Assembly (NCBI GenBank): GCA_016867265.1
Contig: VGJW01000009.1
Span: 1 to 64,000 of the forward strand
DNA length: 64,000 nucleotides
Direction of reading: 5' to 3'
Source of the DNA: Candidatus Tanganyikabacteria bacterium
GTDB lineage: Bacteria; Cyanobacteriota; Sericytochromatia; S15B-MN24; VGJW01
Numbering within the stretch: the stretch's first letter is position 1; every line of letters starts with the position of its first letter. The translations under genes and the position numbers were made by a program. The notes under the pieces are model-generated. The model did no database searches and was not told the origin of the DNA. It worked only from the letters and a program-made list of their open reading frames with translations. Positions 51,728-60,160 of this stretch are shown one piece after another.

Positions 51728-53350
51728 GTGGGTTCTTCCCCGGGCGCAGGACTGCCTTCCCACGTTGACGTCCTCGTCATCGGGTCGGGCATCGCGGGTT
51801 GCTCGGCCGCCCTCGCGGCCGCCGACGCCGGGGCCGAGGTCCTTGTCCTGACCAAGGAAGCCACGGCCGAGGAATCCAACACCTGGTACGCCCAGGGAGG
51901 CATCATCTTCCGGGGCCTCGAGGATTCGCCCGAACGCCTGCTTGCCGATATTGTTGCGGCTGGTGCCGGCCTGGTGCTCGAACCCGCTGCCCGCCTCCTG
52001 GCGGAAGAGGGGCCGCGTCTCGTGCAGCAGGTCCTGATCGATCGCATCGGTGTGCCGTTCGATCGTGAGGGCCGGGACTATCATCGCGTCCAGGAGGCCG
52101 CCCACAGCGCCCCGCGTATTCTTCACCGCAAGGACCATACAGGTCGCGCCATCGAGGAGCCGATGACCCGCGTGATGGCGGAGCACCCGCGTATCCGGGT
52201 CCTGACACGCCATACCGCGGTCGAACTCATTACGACCGACCATCACGCCCTTGTGCCCGAGTTCCTGCACGGAGAGCCACGTTGCCTCGGGGCGTACGTG
52301 CTGTCGGAGGCCACGGGGCAGGTCGAGCCTGTCCGTGCGCGCGAGGTCATCCTTGCGACGGGAGGCCTGGGGCGGCTTTACCTCCATACGACCAACCCCG
52401 CCGGTGCCCGTGGCGATGGTCTTGCCATGGCCGATCGTGCGGGCGCCCGCCTCGTCAATCTCCCCTACGTCCAGTTCCATCCGACGGCGCTCTACCACGC
52501 CAGCGGCCGTTTTCTGCTGTCCGAGGCGCTTCGCGGCGAAGGTGCCTACCTGCTCGGGCCCGACATGCAGCCCTTCATGACCCGGTTCCATCCCGACGGG
52601 ACGCTCGCGCCTCGTGACGTCGTCGCAAGGGGCATCCACCAGGTGATGCTGGAGACGGGGTCTCCACACGTGTGGCTCGACATCTCGCATCGTGGCGAGA
52701 CGTGGGTTCGCGAGCATTTCCCCGATCTGTGCGCCATCAGTGCACGGGCTGGTCTGGATCTGGCCCGTGGGCCCGTTCCGGTTGTCCCCGCGGCACACTA
52801 CAGCTGCGGCGGTGTCGCCGTGGACGCCGACGGTGCTTCCTCGCTGCGCGGCCTTCGTGCCGTGGGTGAGGTCAGCTGTACAGGCGTGCACGGCGCCAAT
52901 CGACTGGCGTCGACCAGCCTGCTCGAAGGCTTGGTCTGGGGCACTCGGGCAGGGCGTGCTGCGGCGGCGTCCGGTCCGTCAGGGACGAGCGATGGACCGA
53001 CCGTCGCTCCTTGGCGGCACGAGCATGAGCCTGTTGATCCGGCTTTGGTTGCGCAGGACTGGAACACCATCCAGCACACGATGTGGAACTACGTCGGGCT
53101 GGTTCGCAACGAGCGGCGTCTCGTCCGCGCGGGGCGCATCCTGGCTGCATTGGACGAGGAGGTCTCGGCCTTCTATGCGCGCGGGACCATGAGCGACGCG
53201 CTCGTGGGCTTGCGCAACGGCGTCCGTGCCGCGCGCCTGGTGGCCCGGGCCGCACTCAAGGCGCGCTGGAGCCTGGGATGTCACTATCGGGAAGATGCTC
53301 CCGGTATGCCGCTGCCTGGAAGGCTTCGGGAGCTTCGTCCAATGGGCTGA
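51728..53350 (+). CDS. nadB: L-aspartate oxidase
   Basis: A 540-residue flavoenzyme that makes iminoaspartate for NadA. FAD motif VLVIGSGIAGCSAALAAADAG (residues about 14-33), EESNTWYAQGGI near 50, and the active-site HPTALYHASGRFLLSEA-type segment with ALRGEGAYL follow, then AHYSCGGVAVDADG. The GTG start 51728 directly follows the nadA stop. Its 3' end overlaps the convergent hflX gene by 95 bases; both C-termini look plausible in their own frame. Confidence 0.95.
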   Translation: MGSSPGAGLPSHVDVLVIGSGIAGCSAALAAADAGAEVLVLTKEATAEESNTWYAQGGIIFRGLEDSPERLLADIVAAGAGLVLEPAARLLAEEGPRLVQQVLIDRIGVPFDREGRDYHRVQEAAHSAPRILHRKDHTGRAIEEPMTRVMAEHPRIRVLTRHTAVELITTDHHALVPEFLHGEPRCLGAYVLSEATGQVEPVRAREVILATGGLGRLYLHTTNPAGARGDGLAMADRAGARLVNLPYVQFHPTALYHASGRFLLSEALRGEGAYLLGPDMQPFMTRFHPDGTLAPRDVVARGIHQVMLETGSPHVWLDISHRGETWVREHFPDLCAISARAGLDLARGPVPVVPAAHYSCGGVAVDADGASSLRGLRAVGEVSCTGVHGANRLASTSLLEGLVWGTRAGRAAAASGPSGTSDGPTVAPWRHEHEPVDPALVAQDWNTIQHTMWNYVGLVRNERRLVRAGRILAALDEEVSAFYARGTMSDALVGLRNGVRAARLVARAALKARWSLGCHYREDAPGMPLPGRLRELRPMG

Positions 53351-54638
53351 CAGCCACACCGAGTGCCACCAGTTCGCCCGGCGGGCCGTGGACCGTCACC
53401 TGAAGGCCGCCGTCGGGGTCGTCCTCGACCTTGACGACACGGACCCGTCGATAGATCTCGGACAGCCGGCCCCTGTCCTGCGCCGCCAGATGGACCACGC
53501 CCTCGCGGGGCGGACCGGCTACCTGGGCCTCGACCACCGCACGCAGGTCCTTCAGGCCTTCGCCTGACGCAGCTGAAACAGGGACGCAGCCGGGCTCGTC
53601 TTCTTGGGCCTGCTCGAGTCGGGTTTGGGCCTCAGGCCGGTCGACCTTGTTGAAGACGACAATCTCGGGCCGATCCCCGGCGCCGATCTCCGTCAGGACG
53701 GAGCGGGTCTCGGCCATGTGCTCGGCCCAGGCCGGATGCGAGAGGTCGACGACATGCAGCAGCAGGTCGGCCTCGGCGGCCTCGGCCAAGGTCGACCGGA
53801 AGCTGGCGACCAGTTGGTGGGGCAGCTTGCGGATGAAGCCTACGGTATCCGTCAGCAGGGCGTCCCGGCCCGTGGCCAGCGACCACCGGCGGGTCGTGGC
53901 GTCCAGCGTGGCGAAGAGCTTGTCCTCGGCGATGACGCCTGCCCGGGTCAGGGCATTGAGCAAGGAGGACTTGCCCGCGTTGGTGTAGCCGACCAAGGCC
54001 ACCCGGAAGAAGCCGTCATGGCCTCTCAGGCGAGTCTCGGCTTGTCGCCCGATCCGCCCGAGTTCACGCTTGAGGGCGGCGATGCGCGCCTTGACGATAC
54101 GGCGGTCGATCTCGAGCTGGCTCTCGCCCTCGCCGCCTCGGGTCCTGGTGCCGCCCTTCTGTCGGGTGAAGTGGGTCCACAGGCCCGTCAGGCGCGGCAG
54201 CATGTACTCGTGCTGGGCCAGTTCGACCTGTGTGCGGGCCTCCCGCGTACGGGCGCGCATCGCGAATATGTCCAGAATAAGACCTGTGCGATCCATGACC
54301 TTGACCTTGGCCTGCTTCTCGAGGTTTCGCTGCTGTCCGGGCGTCAACTCGTCATCGAAGAGCAGCCAGTCGGCCTTCTGCTCTTCGGCAAGCACCATGA
54401 CTTCCTCGACCTTGCCACTCCCCAGGAAGGTCGCCGGGTCCGGCCTGGCCCGCCCCTGGATGACGCGGCCGACGACGTCCATGCCGTCGGTTGTCGCCAA
54501 CTGGGCCATCTCGTCGAGGTGCTCTTCGACCTCGGGCCGCTCTTGGCCCCGCGTCTGGACGCCAATCAGGATGGCCCGCGGACGGACTTCGACCGTCTCG
54601 AAGAACTCCTTGCGCGAATCTCGTTGCTTGCGTCCCAA
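53256..54638 (-). CDS. hflX: GTPase HflX (ribosome-rescue GTPase)
   Basis: A 460-residue GTPase. The N-terminal HflX domain has FLGSGKVEEV and LTPGQQRNLEK, with DRTGLILDIFAMRARTREAR, then the G domain: VGYTNAGKSSLLNAL (G1), TDTVGFIRKLPH (G3), VVFNKVDRP (G4). It splits stalled 70S ribosomes under stress. TTG 54638 is chosen because AGGAGG stands six bases upstream and the longer in-frame start would overlap plsC by about 100 bases. The gene follows plsC after two bases; its 3' end runs 95 bases into nadB on the other strand. Confidence 0.93.
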   Translation of the reverse strand: MGRKQRDSRKEFFETVEVRPRAILIGVQTRGQERPEVEEHLDEMAQLATTDGMDVVGRVIQGRARPDPATFLGSGKVEEVMVLAEEQKADWLLFDDELTPGQQRNLEKQAKVKVMDRTGLILDIFAMRARTREARTQVELAQHEYMLPRLTGLWTHFTRQKGGTRTRGGEGESQLEIDRRIVKARIAALKRELGRIGRQAETRLRGHDGFFRVALVGYTNAGKSSLLNALTRAGVIAEDKLFATLDATTRRWSLATGRDALLTDTVGFIRKLPHQLVASFRSTLAEAAEADLLLHVVDLSHPAWAEHMAETRSVLTEIGAGDRPEIVVFNKVDRPEAQTRLEQAQEDEPGCVPVSAASGEGLKDLRAVVEAQVAGPPREGVVHLAAQDRGRLSEIYRRVRVVKVEDDPDGGLQVTVHGPPGELVALGVAVSPLDEAPEAFQAAAYREHLPDSDIPGSSAP

Positions 54639-54640
54639 CG

Positions 54641-55417
54641 TCAGCCTCCTGCCGGCCGGGGCGAGGTTGCCCAGGCAAGGGCCGAACCCTCGGGCCCGAG
54701 GTCGATTTCCATGGCCTGAACGACGGCTTCCATCTGCTTCTGCCACGTTTCGGCCATCTGGCCGATCGGGTCCTGCTCCTCGGCGAAGGATGCAAAGGTC
54801 AGTGCGGGCAAGAAGCGAATCCGGAGCGGACCCGGGGTGACCTCGAGGAGGCGGTCTTGTGGAAATCGCGCGAAGGAACCGGCGATGGCGGCCGGGATGA
54901 CAGGCAGGCCGGTCTCTCGGGCGAAGTGGAACACGCCCCGCTTGACTTCGCCCATGACCCCGGTCTTGGTCCGCGTGCCTTCCGGAAAGAGTGCGAGGTA
55001 CTGATCGCCCTCCACCTGGGCGAGCCCTGCCCGGATCTGGCGGACGGCCTGGTCCCGATCCCTGCGGTTGATGGGAATGTTGCCATACCAGGTCTGCAGC
55101 CTGCCGAATATGGGAATCGACAGCAGCTCCTGCTTGAAGACGAACCGTGGCAGCTTGTCCGGCAGGGCCGTTACCAATGCCGGAATATCGAGGTTGCCCT
55201 GATGATTGGGTGCCAGCAGGAACGGACCTGCCGGAACGTGCTCGAGGCCTTCGACCTCGAGACGCACGCCAGCGGCACGCAGCAGTCCCGGGAAGACTCT
55301 CTGGGGCTGGGTGCGCAGGTATGCGGCCTTGTCCCGATGCACCAACGCGGCAAGCCAGACGCGGGGAAACGCGACCAAGGCCGAGCCAGCCAGCGTCAGG
55401 CCGTGCCGCAGGCCCAT
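54641..55417 (-). CDS. plsC: 1-acyl-sn-glycerol-3-phosphate acyltransferase
   Basis: A 258-residue membrane acyltransferase. Catalytic motif PNHQGNLD gives the His-x4-Asp pair, GNIPINRRD binds glycerol phosphate, and LFPEGTRTKTG is the third signature. A hydrophobic N-terminal anchor is present. It acylates lysophosphatidate in phospholipid synthesis. Its start overlaps the purA stop by one base, and hflX follows two bases after its stop, so it is inside the rplI-dnaB-purA-plsC-hflX run. Confidence 0.93.
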   Translation of the reverse strand: MGLRHGLTLAGSALVAFPRVWLAALVHRDKAAYLRTQPQRVFPGLLRAAGVRLEVEGLEHVPAGPFLLAPNHQGNLDIPALVTALPDKLPRFVFKQELLSIPIFGRLQTWYGNIPINRRDRDQAVRQIRAGLAQVEGDQYLALFPEGTRTKTGVMGEVKRGVFHFARETGLPVIPAAIAGSFARFPQDRLLEVTPGPLRIRFLPALTFASFAEEQDPIGQMAETWQKQMEAVVQAMEIDLGPEGSALAWATSPRPAGG

Positions 55418-56721
55418 CAGGCCAGGACCTCTCGGCCCGTGAATGGGTCGCTGTCCATCAGTGTCTGCTCCCGGCCACCACCCACGCCTACCAGTGTCAC
55501 CGGGACTCCTGCCGCCGTGGCAACGTGATCGAGGTAAGCCCGTGCCGCCTCGGGCAGGTCAGCGATGGTGCGCGCGTCCGAGGTCCGCGCTTGCCAGCCG
55601 GGCAGCCAAGTCACCACGGGGCGTCTCGTGCCAAGGTCAGCAGGGTCTGCCGGAAAACCACCCGGTTGACCATCGGGACCCTCGTAGGCTTCCACGACGC
55701 CAATTTCCGCAAAATCATCCAGAATGTCCAACTTGGTCAGGGCCAGGCTGTCGAGCCCGTTGATGCGGACGGCGTGCCGCAGGGCTACCAGGTCGAGCCA
55801 ACCACAACGGCGAGGCCGTCCCGTCGTGGTTCCGAACTCGGCTCCCGCCTGGCGGAGCCGTTCTCCTGTCTCGTCCAGAAGCTCCGAAGGGAAGGGACCG
55901 GATCCGACCCGGGTCGCATAGGCCTTGGTGATGCCCATGACCCGGCCGATTGCCTTGGGCCCTACCCCGGCACCCAGACATGCCCCGGCGGCGACCGCGT
56001 GGGAACTGGTCACGAAGGGCCAGGTCCCGAGGTCGAGATCGAGCAAGGCGCCTTGCGCACCCTCGAAGAGCACGTTCCTTCCCTCGGCAAGGGCTGCGTG
56101 GGTTTCCTCCGTCACGTCGGCAAGATAGGGACGGAACCGCTCGGCAAGGACCTCCATGCGATCGGCGATGGTGACGCCATCCACAGGGGCGGCGTCGTGA
56201 AGTCGGGTCAGGCGATGGTTGGCATCTTCGGCGGCCTGAAGCACGCGCTCACGCAGCACGTCCGCGTCCCTCATGTCTCCGGCTCGCAGGCCGTGGCGGG
56301 CCGCCTTGTCGGCATAGGCCGGGCCGATTCCGCGTCCGGTCGTGCCGATGGCCGCCTTGCCCCTGCGCTGTTCCTGCAGGGAATCGAGCAGTTTGTGCCA
56401 CGGCATGACGAGATGGGCCAGAGGGGAAAGGCCCAGGCGTGCGGGCCCTACGCCCAGAGGTTCGAGGGCATCGAGTTCTTTGGCCAGGGCCTCGAGGTCG
56501 ACGACGCAACCGTGGCCAATCAGGTTGCGGACGTCGGGATGCAGGATGCCGCTGGGAATCAGGTGCAACTTGTGGACCTGGCCATCGACCATCAGGGTAT
56601 GGCCGGCGTTGGCCCCGCCCGCGAAACGGACCACAAGCTGCGCACGACCGGCGAGCAGATCGGTGATCTTGCCCTTGCCTTCATCGCCCCATTGAGCACC
56701 GACGACCACGAGTCCCGGCAT
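55417..56721 (-). CDS. purA: Adenylosuccinate synthetase
   Basis: A 434-residue GTP-dependent enzyme for the first committed step from IMP to AMP. VVGAQWGDEGKGKITDLLA (residues 4-22) contains the P-loop-like motif and catalytic Asp; GNAGHTLMVDG-like FAGGANAGHTLM binds IMP, and IGTTGRGIGPAYADKAAR is the second family signature (about 125-142). ATG 56721 is two bases past the dnaB stop. Motifs and length are standard. Confidence 0.96.
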   Translation of the reverse strand: MPGLVVVGAQWGDEGKGKITDLLAGRAQLVVRFAGGANAGHTLMVDGQVHKLHLIPSGILHPDVRNLIGHGCVVDLEALAKELDALEPLGVGPARLGLSPLAHLVMPWHKLLDSLQEQRRGKAAIGTTGRGIGPAYADKAARHGLRAGDMRDADVLRERVLQAAEDANHRLTRLHDAAPVDGVTIADRMEVLAERFRPYLADVTEETHAALAEGRNVLFEGAQGALLDLDLGTWPFVTSSHAVAAGACLGAGVGPKAIGRVMGITKAYATRVGSGPFPSELLDETGERLRQAGAEFGTTTGRPRRCGWLDLVALRHAVRINGLDSLALTKLDILDDFAEIGVVEAYEGPDGQPGGFPADPADLGTRRPVVTWLPGWQARTSDARTIADLPEAARAYLDHVATAAGVPVTLVGVGGGREQTLMDSDPFTGREVLA

Positions 56722-56723
56722 GA

Positions 56724-58118
56724 CTAGTAACCGCCGCCCGGGATTTCCAGGTTGTCGAACAAGGTGAACTCCTTGTGAAAGTAAAGCATCGTCGAGGCCG
56801 TGGGCCCGTGACGATTCTTGGCGATGATGATCTCGGCCTGGTTCTTGAGTTCCGAGGTTTCCGGGTTGTAGTAGTCGTCGCGGTGAATGAACATCACGAG
56901 GTCGGCGTCCTGCTCAATGGAGCCGGACTCGCGCAGGTGGCTCAGCATGGGCTTCTTGTCCTTGGACTGCTCGGATGCGCGCGAGAGCTGGGACAGGGCC
57001 ATCACGGGACATTCGAGCTCGCGGGCCAGCTCCTTCAGGGCGCGGGAGATATAGCTGACTTCGGTGGCGCGGTTGTCCGAAGACCGCACGCCGCCACCCT
57101 TCATGAGTTGCAGGTAGTCGATCACGATGAGGCCCAATTGATCGAGGTTGTTTCGCGCCATGACCCGGCGGCACTTGCTCTTGACCTCGAGGACCGAGAT
57201 GGAAGGCGTGTCGTCGATGTAGAGCGGCAGTTCGATCAGGCGGTTGACGGCTTCGACGAGGTGGGCCCACTCGTGGTCGGCCACGATGCCCTTCTTGATG
57301 TTCTGGCTGTTGAGCCGGGCTTCGCCGCAAAGCATGCGCTGGCTGAGCTCGTCGGCCGACATTTCGAGGCTGAAGACGATGACCGGCTTGCCTTCGATGT
57401 TTTGGGAAGGGTCGCCGCCCGCCGCCTGCCGCGCCACCGAGAGCGCGAAGCTGGTTTTGCCCATGCCCGGACGCGCGCCCAGAATGATCAGGTTGCCGGG
57501 CTGGAAGCCCGTCGTGACCTGATTGAGGTCATAGAAGCCGGTGTGGGTGCCGGTGATGACACCGCTGTGCTCGAAACGCCGCTCGATGGCATCGTAGGCG
57601 CGAAGCAGCGAAGGCTCGATGTGCTCGCTGTCCTTGCCGCCGCGGTGCTGGGCGACGGAAAAGACCTTCTGCTCGGCCAGCTCAAGGACGGCCGCGATGT
57701 CGTCCTCCTCGTCGAAGCCGAGGGCCGATACCTCGCCGCCTGCCCGGATCAGCTGCCGCCTGAGCGCCTTCTCGGCCACGATACCCGCGTAGTATTCGGC
57801 ATTGGCGGTCGTCGCGACGGCATTGACCAGGTCCGTCATGAAGAAGCGACCGCCGACCGTCTCGAGTTGGCCTCGCGTCTCGAGCAGGTTGCTGACAGCC
57901 AGCACGTCGGAAGGCTGGTTGCGCTCGACGAGGTGCCTGATGGCGTCGAACACCCTCTGATGGGCATCCCTGTAGAACAGGTCGTGGCCGTTCAGGATCT
58001 CGAGGACGGACGTGACGGCATTGGGCGACAACAGCATGGCGCCAAGGACGGCCTGCTCGGCCTCGAGGTTGTGGGGCGGGACCCTGGGCTCGCCGTAGCC
58101 CTGCCGCGGCTCAGCCAC
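56724..58118 (-). CDS. dnaB: Replicative DNA helicase
   Basis: A 464-residue hexameric helicase. N-terminal domain begins [20 protein letters not shown]; the RecA-like motor has Walker [17 protein letters not shown] (about 233-248), Walker [11 protein letters not shown] (about 325), and ends with [15 protein letters not shown] and [11 protein letters not shown]. No intein is present. The start is GTG 58118, overlapping rplI by eight bases. It ends in TAG, which shows that TAG is a working stop codon in this genome. Confidence 0.97.
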   Translation of the reverse strand: MAEPRQGYGEPRVPPHNLEAEQAVLGAMLLSPNAVTSVLEILNGHDLFYRDAHQRVFDAIRHLVERNQPSDVLAVSNLLETRGQLETVGGRFFMTDLVNAVATTANAEYYAGIVAEKALRRQLIRAGGEVSALGFDEEDDIAAVLELAEQKVFSVAQHRGGKDSEHIEPSLLRAYDAIERRFEHSGVITGTHTGFYDLNQVTTGFQPGNLIILGARPGMGKTSFALSVARQAAGGDPSQNIEGKPVIVFSLEMSADELSQRMLCGEARLNSQNIKKGIVADHEWAHLVEAVNRLIELPLYIDDTPSISVLEVKSKCRRVMARNNLDQLGLIVIDYLQLMKGGGVRSSDNRATEVSYISRALKELARELECPVMALSQLSRASEQSKDKKPMLSHLRESGSIEQDADLVMFIHRDDYYNPETSELKNQAEIIIAKNRHGPTASTMLYFHKEFTLFDNLEIPGGGY

Positions 58119-58560
58119 CGGCTACCACGTGGACCCGCACCGCGGCGCTCACCTCGGGATGGAGGCGGGCAACCAGCCGGAAGTGGCCGAGTGCCTTGAT
58201 GGGTTCCTCGAGCTCGAGTTTGCGCTTGTCGAGCTCGATGCCCGTCTGGGCCTTGAGCGCAGTCGCGATTTCCTTGGAGGTGATGGCGCCATAGAGCCTA
58301 TGCTCGCTGCCTGCCTTGGCCTCGAGGCGCACTTCGACCCCTTCGAGGCGCTTGGCGACTTCTTCGGCGGCAGCCTTGACGCGAGCAGCCCGCACGGCCT
58401 CGGTCTTCTTGAGATCGGCCTGGTGCTTCAGCGCCCCATCGGTTGCCTCGACGGCAAGCTTCCGGGGGAACAGGAAGTTCCGGGCGTAGCCGTCGTTGGC
58501 CTCGACGGTCTCGCCGGCCTTGCCGACGCCCTTGACGTCCTTGATGAGAATGACTTTCAC
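58111..58560 (-). CDS. rplI: 50S ribosomal protein L9
   Basis: A 149-residue protein, normal L9 length. The N-terminal RNA-binding domain has [20 protein letters not shown] and [15 protein letters not shown], a long connecting helix (about 45-80), then the C-terminal domain ([14 protein letters not shown]). GTG 58560 is preferred: it is preceded by AAGGAG with 7-base spacing and matches the family start. Overlaps dnaB by eight bases, so the two are translationally coupled. Confidence 0.96.
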   Translation of the reverse strand: MKVILIKDVKGVGKAGETVEANDGYARNFLFPRKLAVEATDGALKHQADLKKTEAVRAARVKAAAEEVAKRLEGVEVRLEAKAGSEHRLYGAITSKEIATALKAQTGIELDKRKLELEEPIKALGHFRLVARLHPEVSAAVRVHVVAGG

Positions 58561-58635
58561 CGCACGCTCCTTAAGCTGGGGCAACCCACCGCGCAGAGAC
58601 GCAGGGGACCGGATATCCGGATCGATGGCAGGGGG

Positions 58636-59130
58636 TTAGTCCCGGAAATTCAGGTACTGGAGGTCCAGGGGGAAGTCCGCGCCGCGCAGTGCCTTGATGA
58701 CGGCCTGCAGGTCATCCCGGGACTTGCCGAGAACGCGCACCTGGTCATCCTGGATCTGGGTCTGGACCTTGAGCTTGGTGCCTTTGATCAAGTCGACGAT
58801 CTTGCGTGCATGGTCCCGGTCGATGCCCTGGCGGATACCGAATTGCTGGCGCACCTTGCCACCAAGCGAGGACTCGACCTTGCCGGCGTCGAGGCACTTC
58901 AGGGAGACCTGGCGCTTCGTCAGTTTGTCGTGCAATACATCGAGGATGTTGCGCAGCTTGGTTTCGTCGGGGGCGTTGAGCGTAATGCCGTCCTTGCCCA
59001 GGTCGATGGAACTGCCCGTGCCCTTGAGGTCGAAGCGTTGCTCGATCTCCTTGGCCACCATGTTGACGGCGTTCTGCACCTCGTTCATGTCCGCCTTGGA
59101 CACGATGTCGAAGCTGGCTTCTTTGGCCAC
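58636..59130 (-). CDS. yajQ: YajQ-family nucleotide-binding protein
   Basis: A 164-residue protein of the YajQ/UPF0234 family: ASFDIVSKADMNEVQNAVNM at the front, EIEQRFDLKGTGSSI, and the end KVQTQIQDDQVRVLGKSRDD with LRGADFPLDLQYLNFR. Members bind cyclic di-GMP or nucleic acid in some bacteria. It stands 75 bases upstream of rplI on the same strand and 104 bases from the divergent rlmH gene. Confidence 0.94.
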   Translation of the reverse strand: MAKEASFDIVSKADMNEVQNAVNMVAKEIEQRFDLKGTGSSIDLGKDGITLNAPDETKLRNILDVLHDKLTKRQVSLKCLDAGKVESSLGGKVRQQFGIRQGIDRDHARKIVDLIKGTKLKVQTQIQDDQVRVLGKSRDDLQAVIKALRGADFPLDLQYLNFRD

Positions 59131-59178
59131 GGGGCAATCCTCTCTCCTATCGGCCTGCCTGCTTGGGGCAACCGGACG

Positions 59179-59197
59179 GATGGTTCATTGTACCATC
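59179..59197. promoter_or_regulatory. Inverted repeat between yajQ and rlmH
   Basis: GATGGT-TCATTGT-ACCATC (6-bp arms, 7-base centre) lies in the 104-base gap between the divergent yajQ and rlmH genes, about 40 bases before the rlmH start. It may be an operator or a small leader hairpin; the arms are short, so chance is possible. Confidence 0.3.
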
Positions 59198-59234
59198 GGG
59201 GCAGGGGCCGCCGATGGCCCGCCATGACGGAGGA

Positions 59235-59726
59235 ATGGACCTGCACTGGCTGGTGGCGGCGGTCGGACGGATACGCGACGAGGGCCTGGCGCGTGCTGCT
59301 GCCGTGCACGCCGGACGCCTCGCGGGGCACCGGGGCCTGCAGGTCGTCGAGGTCGCCGATGTCCCGGCCAAGGGGGGGCGCATTCTCGAGGCACTGGCCC
59401 GCGAGGCCGACGCCTTGCGCCGCGCGACCCGGGGCACGCATCGCTTCGCGCTTTCCGAGCGTGGGCATGCGTGGGACACGCGCACGCTTGCCGAGCGCCT
59501 GGGGCGCCTGCGTGACGAAGGTGTCCGCGTCTCGTTCTTGGTGGGCGGGACTGAGGGCCTGGACCCGGCGCTCGAGCGTGAGGCAGAGGATCGCCTGTCG
59601 CTCTCGCGCCTGACCATGCCCCACGAACTGGCCCGCGTGGTCCTGCTCGAGCAGCTTTTTCGCGTCGACAGCCTGTGGCGGGGGTCTCCGTACCATCGCG
59701 ACGGCCTCCCGGAGGATCGGCCATGA
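59235..59726 (+). CDS. rlmH: 23S rRNA pseudouridine-1915 N3-methyltransferase
   Basis: A 163-residue SPOUT methyltransferase. The knot region has VSFLVGGTEGLDPA and LSLSRLTMPHELARVVLLEQLFR, with WRGSPYH at the end, all hallmarks of RlmH. The start at ATG 59235 (MDLHWLVAAVGR) matches homologues; an upstream ATG at 59214 is also open. It methylates a residue in helix 69 of the ribosome. First gene of an operon with DUF1934 and argS (ATGA overlap). Confidence 0.9.
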   Translation: MDLHWLVAAVGRIRDEGLARAAAVHAGRLAGHRGLQVVEVADVPAKGGRILEALAREADALRRATRGTHRFALSERGHAWDTRTLAERLGRLRDEGVRVSFLVGGTEGLDPALEREAEDRLSLSRLTMPHELARVVLLEQLFRVDSLWRGSPYHRDGLPEDRP

Positions 59727-60160
59727 AGCGTGCCGTACGCATCGTCGTGCTGAGCCGGGTCGAGGAACCCGACGGCGAGGTGCGCGAGACCGCGCAGCAT
59801 CACGAGGGAGCCTGGTACGGCGACTTGGACCGCGGTTCGCTGCGCTGGACGGACGATGGGGTGTCCTCGACCCTCCGTTGGGCTCCCGATGAATGGCGGC
59901 TCGTCCGCCACGGCGAACGCCTCGAGGCCACCCAGGTCTTTCGTCCTGGCCCCCCCCAGCCCTTTGACTTCCGGTCCGCAGCCGGAGTGCTGCCTTTCGA
60001 GACGGTTTGTCACCGGCTTGAGGTCCGCAGTCGGGACGAGGGCCTCGAATTGGCACTCGACTACGGGCTCTGGGGCGGGGGCCAGCATGTCGGCGACTTT
60101 TGCCTCCGCATGACGGCCACGATGATGCCGACCGCAGGCACCGCTACAATGGATGCCTGA
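59723..60160 (+). CDS. DUF1934 (YwiB-like) beta-barrel protein
   Basis: A 145-residue protein. The pattern GAWYGDLDRGSLRWTDDG, STLRWAPDEWRLVRHGE and ELALDYGLWGGG is typical of DUF1934, a calycin-like barrel. In Bacillus the homologous ywiB gene is also next to argS, which supports the call. It overlaps rlmH by four bases and argS by one (TGATG). Function unknown. Confidence 0.8.
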   Translation: MKRAVRIVVLSRVEEPDGEVRETAQHHEGAWYGDLDRGSLRWTDDGVSSTLRWAPDEWRLVRHGERLEATQVFRPGPPQPFDFRSAAGVLPFETVCHRLEVRSRDEGLELALDYGLWGGGQHVGDFCLRMTATMMPTAGTATMDA

